Shown piece after piece: positions 34,873 to 43,956 of a stretch of DNA of 64,000 nt. Position 1 is the stretch's first letter; each line of letters begins with the position of its first letter. Below the pieces are notes generated by a model. It worked only from the letters and a program-made list of their open reading frames with translations, searched no databases and was not told where the DNA came from. A program made the translations under genes and the position numbers. The DNA comes from Betaproteobacteria bacterium (GTDB taxonomy: Bacteria; Pseudomonadota; Gammaproteobacteria; Burkholderiales; Burkholderiaceae): positions 1 to 64,000 of the forward strand of contig RFMZ01000191.1 of assembly GCA_009927445.1 (NCBI GenBank). Reading direction: 5' to 3'.

Positions 34873-35362
34873 AGTTAGTAACTGTTTGACCGCTATCAGT
34901 CCAAGATGCTACACGGCCAGCACGTAGGGCCTCTTCAGCAGCAAAATTGAGCTCTACTTTAATCCCATTAATAGGCTCTCTTAAAAATAATTGATACAAA
35001 TGCGAATTATGTGCTTTGCGTTCACTAAACTCAATGCCATTTTTTTGAAAGCGCTCTAAGAACTCTTCAATTTTTTCGCAGTTAAAACAAACATGATCAA
35101 TGCGAGCTGAGCCAAGTGCACCCGCACTGTTATCGACGGGTTTGGAATCGTCTGGTGTGCTCAGATAAGCAATTTGATGTTCGGAGTATTTAGCCTTACC
35201 TACATGAATTACATCCTGGTCACCGATATAAAGCCAGTAAACCGGAAATCCGAATTCTGGGTGGTAGCCATCCCGAAAACCCAAGTTTTGGCAAAACCAA
35301 TCTCTAGTACCCTCAGGGTCATGGGTCAAAATCAAAATATGTTCCATAAACTTTAGTCCCAT
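34871..35362 (-). CDS. VOC-family (glyoxalase-like) protein
   Basis: The 163-residue protein has one vicinal-oxygen-chelate domain made of two beta-alpha-beta-beta-beta modules. The first starts 'EHILILTHDPEGTRDWFCQN' (metal His), and the second has 'IDHVCFNCEKIEEFLERFQK' (metal His) and 'GIKVELNFA' (metal Glu). GGAG lies upstream, and the ATG at 35362 directly follows an in-frame GTG. Members include dioxygenases, isomerases and lyases for small oxo compounds. It is convergent with the ModA-like gene, with no operon partner. Confidence 0.8.
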   Translation of the reverse strand: MGLKFMEHILILTHDPEGTRDWFCQNLGFRDGYHPEFGFPVYWLYIGDQDVIHVGKAKYSEHQIAYLSTPDDSKPVDNSAGALGSARIDHVCFNCEKIEEFLERFQKNGIEFSERKAHNSHLYQLFLREPINGIKVELNFAAEEALRAGRVASWTDSGQTVTN

Positions 35363-35402
35363 CACGAATCTCCTTTAATTAATCTTTTTATTTGATGAAG
35401 CA

Positions 35403-35642
35403 TTATTCAATCGCAATAAATCGACCGTCGAGCATTTCAGAAGCAGGCCGAACCCAATGGCTTTGATTAGAAAGGGCCTGATAAACGTATACCTGTTCAA
35501 GGGTTGCCTCGATATTTGCTTGGCAAATAATCTGATAAAGTCCCCCAGTTTTGAGGTGTTGCAGTTTTTGGCCTGGCTGAAAAACGGTCTTATTTTGCAT
35601 GAATGGCTGAATCTTTTTTGAGCTATCCGTAAATATTACCAT
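35403..35642 (-). CDS. DUF1653-domain protein
   Basis: The protein has up to 79 residues. 'GQKLQHLKTGGLYQIICQA' and 'EQVYVYQALSNQSHWVRPAS' followed by 'MLDGRF' match the pattern of DUF1653, a small beta-rich domain with the Y-x-H-x-K-x-x-x-Y and V-Y-x-x-x hallmarks. The true start is unsure: ATG 35642 is used here, and ATG 35600 would still leave the whole domain. The function of the domain is unknown. It lies 40 bases upstream of the VOC gene on the same strand. Confidence 0.7.
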   Translation of the reverse strand: MVIFTDSSKKIQPFMQNKTVFQPGQKLQHLKTGGLYQIICQANIEATLEQVYVYQALSNQSHWVRPASEMLDGRFIAIE

Positions 35643-35746
35643 TTTTCTTTTTATTTTTATCAATTACTTGATCTGAGCCGTGGAATTAGATTTTCTGGGT
35701 CAGACCAATATTTAATCTAAAATGATTTTTTATTTAAGTAAACTTT

Positions 35747-36784
35747 ATGACACTTCAACATCAAATTATTTCAGAAAAAGACCTCACGCAGTTAGGCATA
35801 GATGCTTTTATTCAATTGGGTTTAAAGCCCAATGATGCCAGAGATGTCGTACAAATCTTAGTACTTGCAGACCTATTTGGTTTATCAACGCATGGTTTGA
35901 GTCGGATTGAATCTTATGGTGAGCGATTACGTATTGGTGGCATAAATCCACAGCCTCAAATTGTTGTTGAACGTATTGCTTCGGCCATGGTTCGAGTGAA
36001 TGGCGACAATGGCGTTGGCCCTTTAGTAGGGATGCGAACGCTGGAGGCGGCTATGGCTGTTGCTAAGGACTGTGGAATTGGTATTGCATTAGCTCGGGGG
36101 AGTAACCATTTTGGACCTATTTCACCCTACGCATTATTAGCTGCTGAGCAAGGTTTTGCAACGATCATCGGTAGTAATGCGACAACAACTATTGCGCCAT
36201 GGGGTGGAACTGATGCACGGTTGGGTAATAGTCCTCTTGGTTTTGGGGTGCCAAATCCTGGTGGGCGACCATTTCTATTAGATATGGCCATGAGTGTTGT
36301 AGCGCGGGCCAAGATTCGTAATGCACTTAAAAGAGGGGAGTCCATTCCCAACACTTGGGGTACAGACGCTATGGGTGTGCCAACGACTGATCCGAAAGCC
36401 GCTTTGGATGGATTCTTATTACCAATTGGTGGGCACAAGGGATACGGTATTGCATTATTAGTCGATTTATTTGCTGGATTATTGTCCAATGCAGCCTATT
36501 TAACCCATATTAAGTCGTGGCAAGACGCGCCTGATGAGCCGCAAAATTTAGGGCACTTTTTTATCCTCATTGATACGAAGGTATTAGGTTCTCCAGAGTG
36601 GCTTGCGCAGCGCATGAATGACTTTGCGAGTATCCTCATGGATAGTCCGCCAATTGATCCAAGTAAGCCGGTTATAGTACCTGGCTCTATTGAATTAGAT
36701 AGAATGGCCCAGCAACGCCAATCAGGTATTGAGATTAGTTTAGAGACGATTAAGCAATTACAAAAATATACGAACGGATCATGA
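35747..36784 (+). CDS. Ldh-family malate/L-lactate-type dehydrogenase
   Basis: The 345-residue NAD(P) enzyme belongs to the LDH2/MDH2 family, which is unrelated to classical lactate dehydrogenase. Landmarks are 'FGLSTHGLSRIESYGERLR' (catalytic His), 'ARGSNHFGPISPYALLAAEQ' and 'PLGFGVPNPGGRPFLLDMAM', with 'GGHKGYGIALLVDLFAG' near the C terminus. Known members oxidise malate, ureidoglycolate, sulfolactate or 2,3-diketogulonate. Its stop overlaps the ATG of the next gene, a Bug-type binding protein, by four bases, so the enzyme and the binder probably serve one 2-hydroxy acid. Confidence 0.85.
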   Translation: MTLQHQIISEKDLTQLGIDAFIQLGLKPNDARDVVQILVLADLFGLSTHGLSRIESYGERLRIGGINPQPQIVVERIASAMVRVNGDNGVGPLVGMRTLEAAMAVAKDCGIGIALARGSNHFGPISPYALLAAEQGFATIIGSNATTTIAPWGGTDARLGNSPLGFGVPNPGGRPFLLDMAMSVVARAKIRNALKRGESIPNTWGTDAMGVPTTDPKAALDGFLLPIGGHKGYGIALLVDLFAGLLSNAAYLTHIKSWQDAPDEPQNLGHFFILIDTKVLGSPEWLAQRMNDFASILMDSPPIDPSKPVIVPGSIELDRMAQQRQSGIEISLETIKQLQKYTNGS

Positions 36785-37775
36785 TTATTATGAAAACAAA
36801 GTTATTTCAGGGAGTATTCGTCGGGTTATGGACCTTACTAGTAGGTTTACCATTGTTGGCTAGTGCGCAAAAAACCTATCCAGAAAAAGCATTAGGATGG
36901 TTGTTCCATACGTGGCTGGCGGTGCAGCAGATATTACAGCTAGGCTGATTGCGCAGAGTTTTTCTGAGAGCATGGGTCAATCGGTAGTGGTTGAAAATAA
37001 GCCCGGAGCTAATGGTTCCATTGGGACAGAGCTTGTTGCTAAATCTGCGCCGGATGGGTATACCCTGTTATTGACTGCAAGTGGCCCACTTGTGGTTAAT
37101 CCTAGTATGGGCAAAAAACTTAACTATGACCCTATTAAAGACTTTGCTCCAATTAGCTCGGTCATTAGTTACCAGTACGCTGTTGTGGTGACGGCTACTT
37201 CTCCCTTGCAAAATTTAAATGAGATTGTTTCGGAGGCAAAATTAAAACCAAAACAAATAAGTTATGGCTCTACTGGTATTGGTGGTGGCGGGCACTTAGC
37301 TGGGGAGCTATTTGCTTTAATAGCTGGGGTAGAAATGACGCACGTGCCGTATAAAGGAGCTGCTCCAGCGTTAGCAGATTTATTAGGTGGTCATCTAAGC
37401 TTTACTTTTGAGCCATTAGTAACGGCTGTGCCTTTAATTAAGGCTGGAAAATTAAAGGCCTTTGCTGTTTCAGCGAGTAATCGCAGTAAAGCTTTACCGC
37501 AATTGCCAACGATGCAAGAAGCAGGATTTAAAGGCTTTAACATTGCACAATTTCAAGGATTATTGGCTCCGGCAGGGACTGATCCAGTGATTATTGCGCG
37601 CCTTTACAACGAAGTAGTAAAAGCGCTTAAAGCCCCGGGCACTGTAAAAAGATTAGTCGATGATGGTGGTAATGAAATTATCGGAAGTAGTCCAAAGGAT
37701 TTTTCTACGCAAATACAAAATGAATTAAAGATGTATGCAAAATTATTACAGGATGCCAAAATCCAAGCCGAGTAA
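36781..37775 (+). pseudogene. Bug/TctC binding protein, frameshifted near the signal peptide
   Basis: The track lists only 292 residues from 36897, but the signal peptide lies upstream in another frame. From the ATG at 36781 or 36790 one reads 'KTKLFQGVFVGLWTLLVGLP' and then 'LASAQKTYPEKAL', and the frame must change at about 36892-36898 to continue 'MVVPYVAGGAADITARLI'. One missing base (gcatta-ggatgg) explains this, since 116 bases separate the two starts instead of 117. The rest ('VENKPGANGSIGTELV', 'THVPYKGAAPALADLLGG') is intact. It is either a sequencing error or a recent loss, because without the signal peptide the product could not reach the periplasm. It overlaps the Ldh-family gene by ATGA. 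Confidence 0.8.
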
Positions 37776-37802
37776 AACGGGCGGTCATTCTATAGCAGTT
37801 TC

Positions 37803-39197
37803 TTATTGCAGTAAGTTGGTTAACGTTTGAATATCAGTTAATGTGGAGAAATTTTTCACTAGGCTAATCATTTCTTGGGTAGTCGATTTGGAGTACCTTC
37901 GCCCAAGCTCTGTCATTGCCCCAAGCTGATGGTCAAGAGTACTATAGGGTCTAGACGGACTTCCTTTTGGGGCATTTACTTGCGTAAAAAGAGTTTGGCC
38001 ATTTTTGAGTTGCATAGTTAGCTTCGCACTGACTGACTCATTTGTGCTAGTTTTTTCTACATCTGGGTCTAACTGACATTGCACAAGTTCACAAAGTCGC
38101 ATTACTTCTGGATGGTGTAAGCCCTGCTCTACATCATCTACATTAATAACTAATTGTGAGGACGGGGTTGATTTAAAAATACTTAACGCCACACAAAATG
38201 GAGCGCTCATTTGAGCAGATTGAATATCTTTTGGTGAATTGGATGTCAGACGTCCTTGGATTACTTTTGGTATACCCAAAGTAATCGCTATTATTTGACC
38301 ACTTTGAATAGCATGTTCTAAACACAGAGTATTTGCTGCTTCGATAGCGGAAAGAACGCGCGCACTTGTGGCATGTGGCTTAATCGCCACCTCAGTTATT
38401 TGATAGTCCTTTCCAAGACCTTCAAGAGCTTGTAAATTTATTGAATCTGAGTAGGCTCTCGCAAAGCCATCTTGACCTTCAAAAATATCTGTTGGCCCAG
38501 AAAATCCTGAGTGGACTAATAATGCGGCTTTTACACCCGAACTTGCAGCTTGGGCGGCGTGTAGTCTTTTGACGGTTGAGCCAGAATGAAAAAACTGCAC
38601 AAGACCACCAGCAAATGACGCGGCCACCCCTAAAGTTTGGGCAATTTTTAAGGCTTTCTTTGCGGGAGGCTCTTCATTAAATAATAGGCTTGCGGCAGTA
38701 AGGGCAGAACCTAGAACGCCAATGGTTGAAGTACTTTGAAAGCCACGTTTAAAATGGCTGGGCTGGATACACAGTCCTAATCGAATCATTGTTTCATAGC
38801 CGGCAATAATCGCAGGTAGTAACACATGGCCACTAAGTTTTCGACTATGACCAATTGCTAGAGCACTTGAAAAGATAATACAACCGGGGTGTAGCATAGC
38901 GCCAACATGAACATCGTCTGCATCGATACTTCCAGCGTAAATAGCGTTGATGAAGGCGGCGCTAACAACATCATAGGATTTTTTGGAAAAGAGGATGGGA
39001 GCTGGGCCTAAAGCAGCTGTTTGAAGCGCATATTGTTGCGCCCAGCTACTCCAAGGCATTCGTTGGCCAACCGATGCCACCCGCAAATAATCTAAAAAGA
39101 GATCTGTACTTAATTCAGTAATTGATTTTGGGATATCTTCAGCAGATATTTTTGCTGCAAACTCTGACAAAAACATCGTAGTTTGAGAATAATTCAA
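37803..39197 (-). CDS. MmgE/PrpD-family protein, paralog 1
   Basis: The 464-residue protein belongs to the family of 2-methylcitrate dehydratase (PrpD), cis-aconitate decarboxylase and related enzymes. The conserved 'SIDADDVHVGAMLHPGCIIF' (residues about 93-112) and 'HSGSTVKRLHAAQAASSGVK' are typical, as is 'VAIKPHATSARVLSAIEAA'. It follows its paralog by seven bases and is the last gene of a five-gene minus-strand operon with two Bug genes and an isopropylmalate-dehydrogenase-like enzyme. Dehydration, decarboxylation or isomerisation of a tricarboxylate-like acid is the plausible role. Confidence 0.82.
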   Translation of the reverse strand: MNYSQTTMFLSEFAAKISAEDIPKSITELSTDLFLDYLRVASVGQRMPWSSWAQQYALQTAALGPAPILFSKKSYDVVSAAFINAIYAGSIDADDVHVGAMLHPGCIIFSSALAIGHSRKLSGHVLLPAIIAGYETMIRLGLCIQPSHFKRGFQSTSTIGVLGSALTAASLLFNEEPPAKKALKIAQTLGVAASFAGGLVQFFHSGSTVKRLHAAQAASSGVKAALLVHSGFSGPTDIFEGQDGFARAYSDSINLQALEGLGKDYQITEVAIKPHATSARVLSAIEAANTLCLEHAIQSGQIIAITLGIPKVIQGRLTSNSPKDIQSAQMSAPFCVALSIFKSTPSSQLVINVDDVEQGLHHPEVMRLCELVQCQLDPDVEKTSTNESVSAKLTMQLKNGQTLFTQVNAPKGSPSRPYSTLDHQLGAMTELGRRYSKSTTQEMISLVKNFSTLTDIQTLTNLLQ

Positions 39198-39204
39198 AGT
39201 GGCT

Positions 39205-40620
39205 TTATTGAGCTAAGGGTTGGAGGGTTAGTAATGCCTGTACGGATTTTAAATCTTTGGCATGCATTGCGTGATTTAACCAGTCATCACATGCGGCTGA
39301 ACCAAAAAGGGGCTGAGCTACACTTATAAATCGTTGAGCAACCTCTAGTTGAGTAATAGGGTTTTGTGGACAGCCTTTAGGAAATTCAATGAAATGTTCT
39401 AGGCGCTCGTTATTGTGCAGGATACAAACTACGCGGGCCGGTACAGCCTCAGTGGTCGTTTTGGCTTCGACCTCGGGGTCAATCATGCACTGACAGAGTT
39501 TTGCAAGATTAATAATTGCATGATTGGACAAGGACTGTTCGTAATCATCGATTGATAAGGCAATGGGGCCTTTGCGCTGTGGTGTGATTGTTAATGCCAT
39601 AGCTACTGCAAAGGGTGTACTTAGCTGCGCTTGTTGAAAGTCCACGGGCGTATTGCTAGTTAATTTTCCAAGCATTGCGCCGTGCACTCCAATTTCAATC
39701 GATTTAATTTGCTCAGTATTCGAAATTTTCGTTGATAGAAAAGCGGCAGCCTCTATTGCTGCTTGCATTCTAACGCTACTTGCATGTGGCTTTAGGGAGA
39801 TCCAGGCAGTAGGAAAATAGGTTCCAAGTCGATCAATAACCAGCTTTGGATCAAAACGGTCTGAAAAAGCCCTAGCAAATCCTTGGACGCCCTCTATCGC
39901 GTCTGGTGGGCCAGTTAGACCAGCTTGCGCCAATAGTGCTGCCTCAATACCATTAGCGCCCGCCTTACCCGCATGAAAACGTTTAATGTCAGATCCGGAA
40001 ACGAAAAATTGTGATAGTCCGCAAGCAAACGTTGCGGCAATTCCGAGCGCATTTTGGGTTTGAGGGATTGTTAATTGCAGTAGTTTGGCACACGCAGCGG
40101 CAGCACCAAAAACTCCACAAGTAGGTGTTCCTTGAAAACCTCTCAGAGAATGTTCTGGTTGAATACTCATCCCAATCCGAATAGCTGTTTCGTAGCCTGT
40201 TAGAACAGCGAGTAAGAGTTCTTCACCGCTTGCTTGCGTTATTTCAGCCATTGCGATAGCTGCTGGCCAAATACAAACTCCTGGATGAATGATTGCCGCC
40301 ACGTGTGAATCATCCCAATCTAGGCCACCGCTAGCAACGCCATTAATAAATGTAGCTTGATTGATATTGACTAATTCTTTTGAAAACCACAAATGAGAAT
40401 TCATGGAGGACCGATGATTTGCGTATAAGCGCTTAATTGACTCAGTCCAAGGTCTCTTAAATCCAACGGCTGCAGCGCGAAATATATCGATTAAAAGAAT
40501 TGGCATCAATTCTTGAATATTTTTTGGTACCTGTGACCACTGTAATTGCACGATAAATTTTGCTAATTCAGCCGTGACAGGAACTTGGCTATGAGAGATT
40601 ATTTGATTAGGAGTCATCAT
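39205..40620 (-). CDS. MmgE/PrpD-family protein, paralog 2
   Basis: The 471-residue homolog of the preceding gene is clearly diverged. Equivalent motifs are 'GLDWDDSHVAAIIHPGVCIW', 'VSGSDIKRFHAGKAGANGIE' and 'ISLKPHASSVRMQAAIEAAA'. Two adjacent PrpD-type genes could encode a heteromeric enzyme or successive steps. The ATG begins directly after the stop of the Bug gene at 40621 (zero spacing). In PrpD and in eukaryotic cis-aconitate decarboxylase the equivalent Asp/His/Lys positions line the active site. The reaction cannot be told from sequence alone. Confidence 0.82.
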   Translation of the reverse strand: MMTPNQIISHSQVPVTAELAKFIVQLQWSQVPKNIQELMPILLIDIFRAAAVGFKRPWTESIKRLYANHRSSMNSHLWFSKELVNINQATFINGVASGGLDWDDSHVAAIIHPGVCIWPAAIAMAEITQASGEELLLAVLTGYETAIRIGMSIQPEHSLRGFQGTPTCGVFGAAAACAKLLQLTIPQTQNALGIAATFACGLSQFFVSGSDIKRFHAGKAGANGIEAALLAQAGLTGPPDAIEGVQGFARAFSDRFDPKLVIDRLGTYFPTAWISLKPHASSVRMQAAIEAAAFLSTKISNTEQIKSIEIGVHGAMLGKLTSNTPVDFQQAQLSTPFAVAMALTITPQRKGPIALSIDDYEQSLSNHAIINLAKLCQCMIDPEVEAKTTTEAVPARVVCILHNNERLEHFIEFPKGCPQNPITQLEVAQRFISVAQPLFGSAACDDWLNHAMHAKDLKSVQALLTLQPLAQ

Positions 40621-41613
40621 TTAATTCTTCAATAGACCCATGTTGATAACTTTACCCCATTTGTTATAGTCATTGCGCATATAGTTGGTTAGATCTTCAG
40701 GTTTGCCGCCAAGTAAAAGGATTGACTCATCAGCAAATCTTTTTTGCATTTCTGAAAGCTTCAGTATTTTATTGATATCTGTATTGAGTTTCAGAGTAAT
40801 CTCTTGCGGAAGATTGGCTGGGCCATATAATCCCCACCATTGGGTAGATTCAAAACCATGAAGACCAGTTTCATGAAGAGTTGGGATATTTGGGGCAATT
40901 GAAATTCTTTTTAGGCTTGTAACACCAAGGGGTTTTAATTTGCCAGCCTTAATCATTGGAGCAACGCTGGCATAGGCGGCAAATAACGCATTGACTTGGC
41001 CACTGGCCACATCGACAACGGCCGGGGCGGCCCCCTTATAGGGCACGAGTAAAAATTCTACATTAGCAGTTTGCTTAAAAAGGTCTCCAGTTAAGTGGCT
41101 TAAAGTTCCCGCCCCGTTCGAGGCAAAATTAAAGTTACCCGGTTTGGACTGGAGTAATGCAATGAGTTCTCGGATATTTTTCGCAGGAAATTCTGGGGAA
41201 ACCACAAGTACATTAGGGGAGTACCCAATTAAAGAAATAGCGGTGAAGTTTGTGAAGGGATCATAAGTTGGTTTAGTTTGTTGATGTGGATTAATTGCCA
41301 TAGCGCTACTCGAAGTGAGTAGGAGTGTATAACCGTCTGGTTCGGCGGACATGACAAATTGTGATCCAATCGCACCACCCGCACCTGGCTTGTTGTCAAC
41401 AATGAAGTTAACTTTCGAAGTCTCGGTCATTTTTTGGGAGATTAAGCGCACAACAATATCTGCTGCTCCACCGGGCGGGAATGGACTAATTACACGAACA
41501 GTTTGTAAGGGATAGTTTTGAGCAAAGCTAGCGCAGCTCCAAAAAAATAACAGCAAAAATGGTAACACTGCCTGAGTTAGGGTTTTTATTTTTAAGTATA
41601 GATAATTCATCAC
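40621..41613 (-). CDS. Bug/TctC binding protein
   Basis: The 330-residue protein has signal 'LTQAVLPFLLLFFWSCASFA'. The mature part shows 'TVRVISPFPPGGAADIVVRL', 'VDNKPGAGGAIGSQFVMSAE' and 'LVPYKGAAPAVVDVASGQ'. It is third in the minus-strand operon, after a first Bug gene and an isopropylmalate-dehydrogenase-like gene, and directly before two PrpD-type genes. Two different binders in one operon suggest either two related substrates or a hand-over between acids. Confidence 0.87.
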   Translation of the reverse strand: MMNYLYLKIKTLTQAVLPFLLLFFWSCASFAQNYPLQTVRVISPFPPGGAADIVVRLISQKMTETSKVNFIVDNKPGAGGAIGSQFVMSAEPDGYTLLLTSSSAMAINPHQQTKPTYDPFTNFTAISLIGYSPNVLVVSPEFPAKNIRELIALLQSKPGNFNFASNGAGTLSHLTGDLFKQTANVEFLLVPYKGAAPAVVDVASGQVNALFAAYASVAPMIKAGKLKPLGVTSLKRISIAPNIPTLHETGLHGFESTQWWGLYGPANLPQEITLKLNTDINKILKLSEMQKRFADESILLLGGKPEDLTNYMRNDYNKWGKVINMGLLKN

Positions 41614-41663
41614 ACGATTCTCTGGATATGAGTTAACAAGTATTAAGAAAAATAGATAGGAAT

Positions 41664-42725
41664 TTACTGCTTCAGTAAACGACTGATTAGAGCTTGGCCA
41701 GTGGCTTTGGTGCCAAGCGTGCCCCCAACATCTTTAGTCATCTCTTTGGCATCAATTGCATCAGCCATGGCTTGATTAATCGAATGGCTTGCCATAATAA
41801 AATTCGGTTTTTTCTGCTGTTGACCGAACCACGCTAGGAGCATCGCTGCCGAGGCGACTAAAGAAAAGGGATTAGCTAAATCTTGACCAGCGATATCCGG
41901 TGCACAGCCGTGCGCCGCCTGGCCCATGGCGTATTGATCGCCAGCATTGAGGGAACCGCCAAGGCCTATACTGCCTGATAATTCGGAGGTAAGATCAGAC
42001 AAAATGTCACCGAACATATTGGTAGTTACAATCGTGTCAAAAAATTCTGGCCGACGAACGACGTGAGCCATCATTGCATCTACAATAAAATCATCCACTT
42101 GTACTTCGGGGTAATTTTTAGAGATGTCATGACAAATTTGAATAAACATGCCATCACCTATTTGTAAAACATTGGCTTTGTGAACAATCGTCACGTGTTT
42201 TTTTCTAGTCATTGCGATTTCAAAAGCGGCTTTAGCAATTCGTTCACAACATAAGCGCGTTATACGCCGAAGTGAAATGACGACATCTTTTGTTACAAGT
42301 ATTTCACTATTGCCCGATTCAACATTTCGGTCTGCATAAAACCCTTCAGTATTTTCACGAACCACCACTAGATCAAAAGGATTCATTCGGGTCGGTACTT
42401 GAGGAAAAGTTCTTGCTGGTCGGATGTTGGCGTACAGGTCTAAATTGATTCTAAAAAATTTGGAAGGATTAATTTCTCCCTTTGACTCGTCCTTAAAATC
42501 ATAGGTTGCCATTGGTCCAAGAATAAGTCCATCAGCCGCTTTGACTTTCTCAAGCAGATTAGGAGAGATGGTTGAGCCATATTTTTGCAAGCTGGCATGA
42601 CCAGCTATTTCTGGCAGCAGTTTCAGTTTTAGATCATGTTGAACCGAAACAGTATTTAAGATGGCGGTTGTGACAGCCATTGTTTCTGGTCCAATCCCGT
42701 CACCGGGTATTGTAACGATATTCAT
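41664..42725 (-). CDS. Isocitrate/isopropylmalate dehydrogenase-family enzyme
   Basis: The 353-residue beta-decarboxylating dehydrogenase has 'VTIPGDGIGPETM' at the N terminus, 'YANIRPARTFPQVP' (substrate arginines), 'VVRENTEGFYADRN' (loop that selects the malate side chain) and 'TTNMFGDILSDLTSELSGS' (metal Asp cluster). Leucine-pathway LeuB normally sits with leuCD, which are absent here, and the neighbours are Bug and PrpD-type genes. A tartrate-, homoisocitrate- or 3-alkylmalate-type catabolic role is more likely. It starts three bases after the stop of the upstream Bug gene. Confidence 0.85.
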   Translation of the reverse strand: MNIVTIPGDGIGPETMAVTTAILNTVSVQHDLKLKLLPEIAGHASLQKYGSTISPNLLEKVKAADGLILGPMATYDFKDESKGEINPSKFFRINLDLYANIRPARTFPQVPTRMNPFDLVVVRENTEGFYADRNVESGNSEILVTKDVVISLRRITRLCCERIAKAAFEIAMTRKKHVTIVHKANVLQIGDGMFIQICHDISKNYPEVQVDDFIVDAMMAHVVRRPEFFDTIVTTNMFGDILSDLTSELSGSIGLGGSLNAGDQYAMGQAAHGCAPDIAGQDLANPFSLVASAAMLLAWFGQQQKKPNFIMASHSINQAMADAIDAKEMTKDVGGTLGTKATGQALISRLLKQ

Positions 42726-42728
42726 TTT

Positions 42729-43691
42729 TTACTCTACTTTCAGATCAATTGCTTTGACAATTTTTGCATACTTAGTAAACTCACTTTTCATGAAGTCACC
42801 AAATTCAATTCGGCTATTACGCCTAACTAAAATGCCATCTTTTTCAAGATTCTTTTTAAAGCTAGGATCCTCTAAGATCATATTGATGTTTGTATTTAAG
42901 TAATTGAGGATTTCTTCAGGAGTTCCTGTTGGAGCATATACACCGCCCCATAATGTAAAACTAAAGTCTTTTATGCCCTCTTCAGCGACTGTTTTTACAT
43001 CCGGTAGGGCTGTAGTTCGTTTGATTGATGAGACTGCCAAGGCGCGTATTTTTTTAGATTCTACAAATTGTAGTATTGAAGGTGTGCTAGGGAAGAACAT
43101 ATCAACATGTCCTCCTAGGACATCGGTCATTGCAGGCCCTGCTCCTTTGTATGGGGCGTGAGCCATGTCAATCCCAGCTGCTTGGCTAAGTGCGGCAGCA
43201 GCAAGATGGCCTGGCGTTGCAGTGCCAGAAGAGGCGTAAGTCATTTTCCCGGGATTTGCTTTTGCACCTTTGATTAGTTCTGATAAATTAGTATAGGGAG
43301 AATTGGCTGGTACCACTAAAGTCAGTGGAACTTCACCAATGATGGCAATCGGCTTTAAATCCTTGTTTGGGTCATAGCCGAGATCTTTGGTCACAAAGGT
43401 ATTGATGACCATTTCACCTGTTTGTCCAAGTAAAAGTGTATAGCCATCTGGCTTTGATTTGGTGACATAACGGCTTCCTAGTGCGCCTGTGGCACCTGGC
43501 TTGTTTTCTACGATAAAACTTTGTTTTGTTCGAGTAGTTAATTGCTCTGCAATTTGTCTAGCTAGAAGATCTCCAAGGCCACCTGGGGCATAGGTCACAA
43601 CAATAGTAACTGTTTTATTTGGGTAAGTACCTTGGGCAAATAGGCAATAGGGTAAAAAAAAGAGGGCAAGTAGCAAGATATGCTTTTTCAT
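42729..43691 (-). CDS. Bug/TctC binding protein, first gene of PrpD operon
   Basis: The 320-residue protein has signal 'HILLLALFFLPYCLFAQG'. The pocket is 'TVTIVVTYAPGGLGDLLARQ', where the acidic residue of the GG loop is shifted (GGLGD). 'VENKPGATGALGSRYVTKSK' and 'HAPYKGAGPAMTDVLGGH' follow. It opens the five-gene operon and is divergent from the ThDP enzyme gene. The 265-base region between them contains the perfect AGTATTTACT palindrome, so the two units may share a regulator. Confidence 0.87.
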   Translation of the reverse strand: MKKHILLLALFFLPYCLFAQGTYPNKTVTIVVTYAPGGLGDLLARQIAEQLTTRTKQSFIVENKPGATGALGSRYVTKSKPDGYTLLLGQTGEMVINTFVTKDLGYDPNKDLKPIAIIGEVPLTLVVPANSPYTNLSELIKGAKANPGKMTYASSGTATPGHLAAAALSQAAGIDMAHAPYKGAGPAMTDVLGGHVDMFFPSTPSILQFVESKKIRALAVSSIKRTTALPDVKTVAEEGIKDFSFTLWGGVYAPTGTPEEILNYLNTNINMILEDPSFKKNLEKDGILVRRNSRIEFGDFMKSEFTKYAKIVKAIDLKVE

Positions 43692-43865
43692 AGATAAACT
43701 TTCTTAATGTGGATTGTTACAACTTAAACATTTGAACTTATTTGACCGGTAGCGTATTTCCATGATTATATGTTTAATATTCTTGGCACCCGAAATAGGG
43801 CATATTTAAGAAGCAGACGTGATACCGAGAGTTCTGAGGATATTCGCTAAAATTGAAATGTAAAT

Positions 43866-43891
43866 AGTATTTACTATCAGCAGTAAATACT
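43866..43891. promoter_or_regulatory. Perfect 10-base palindrome, operator candidate
   Basis: AGTATTTACT-atcagc-AGTAAATACT is a perfect inverted repeat in the divergent region, 65 bases before the GTG start at 43957. AT-rich arms and a 6-base spacer suit a dimeric repressor or activator. Twelve of its bases recur at 18251. Confidence 0.5.
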
Positions 43892-43956
43892 TTGTTTTAT
43901 GATGTTGAATGGCAGAAGTAATTAGAGAACAATAAAATCATATTAAGGAGATATCC

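Noticed and set aside
41664-42725. Annotation as leuB
   Set aside because: No leuCD in the window, and the gene is inside an operon with Bug and PrpD-type genes.
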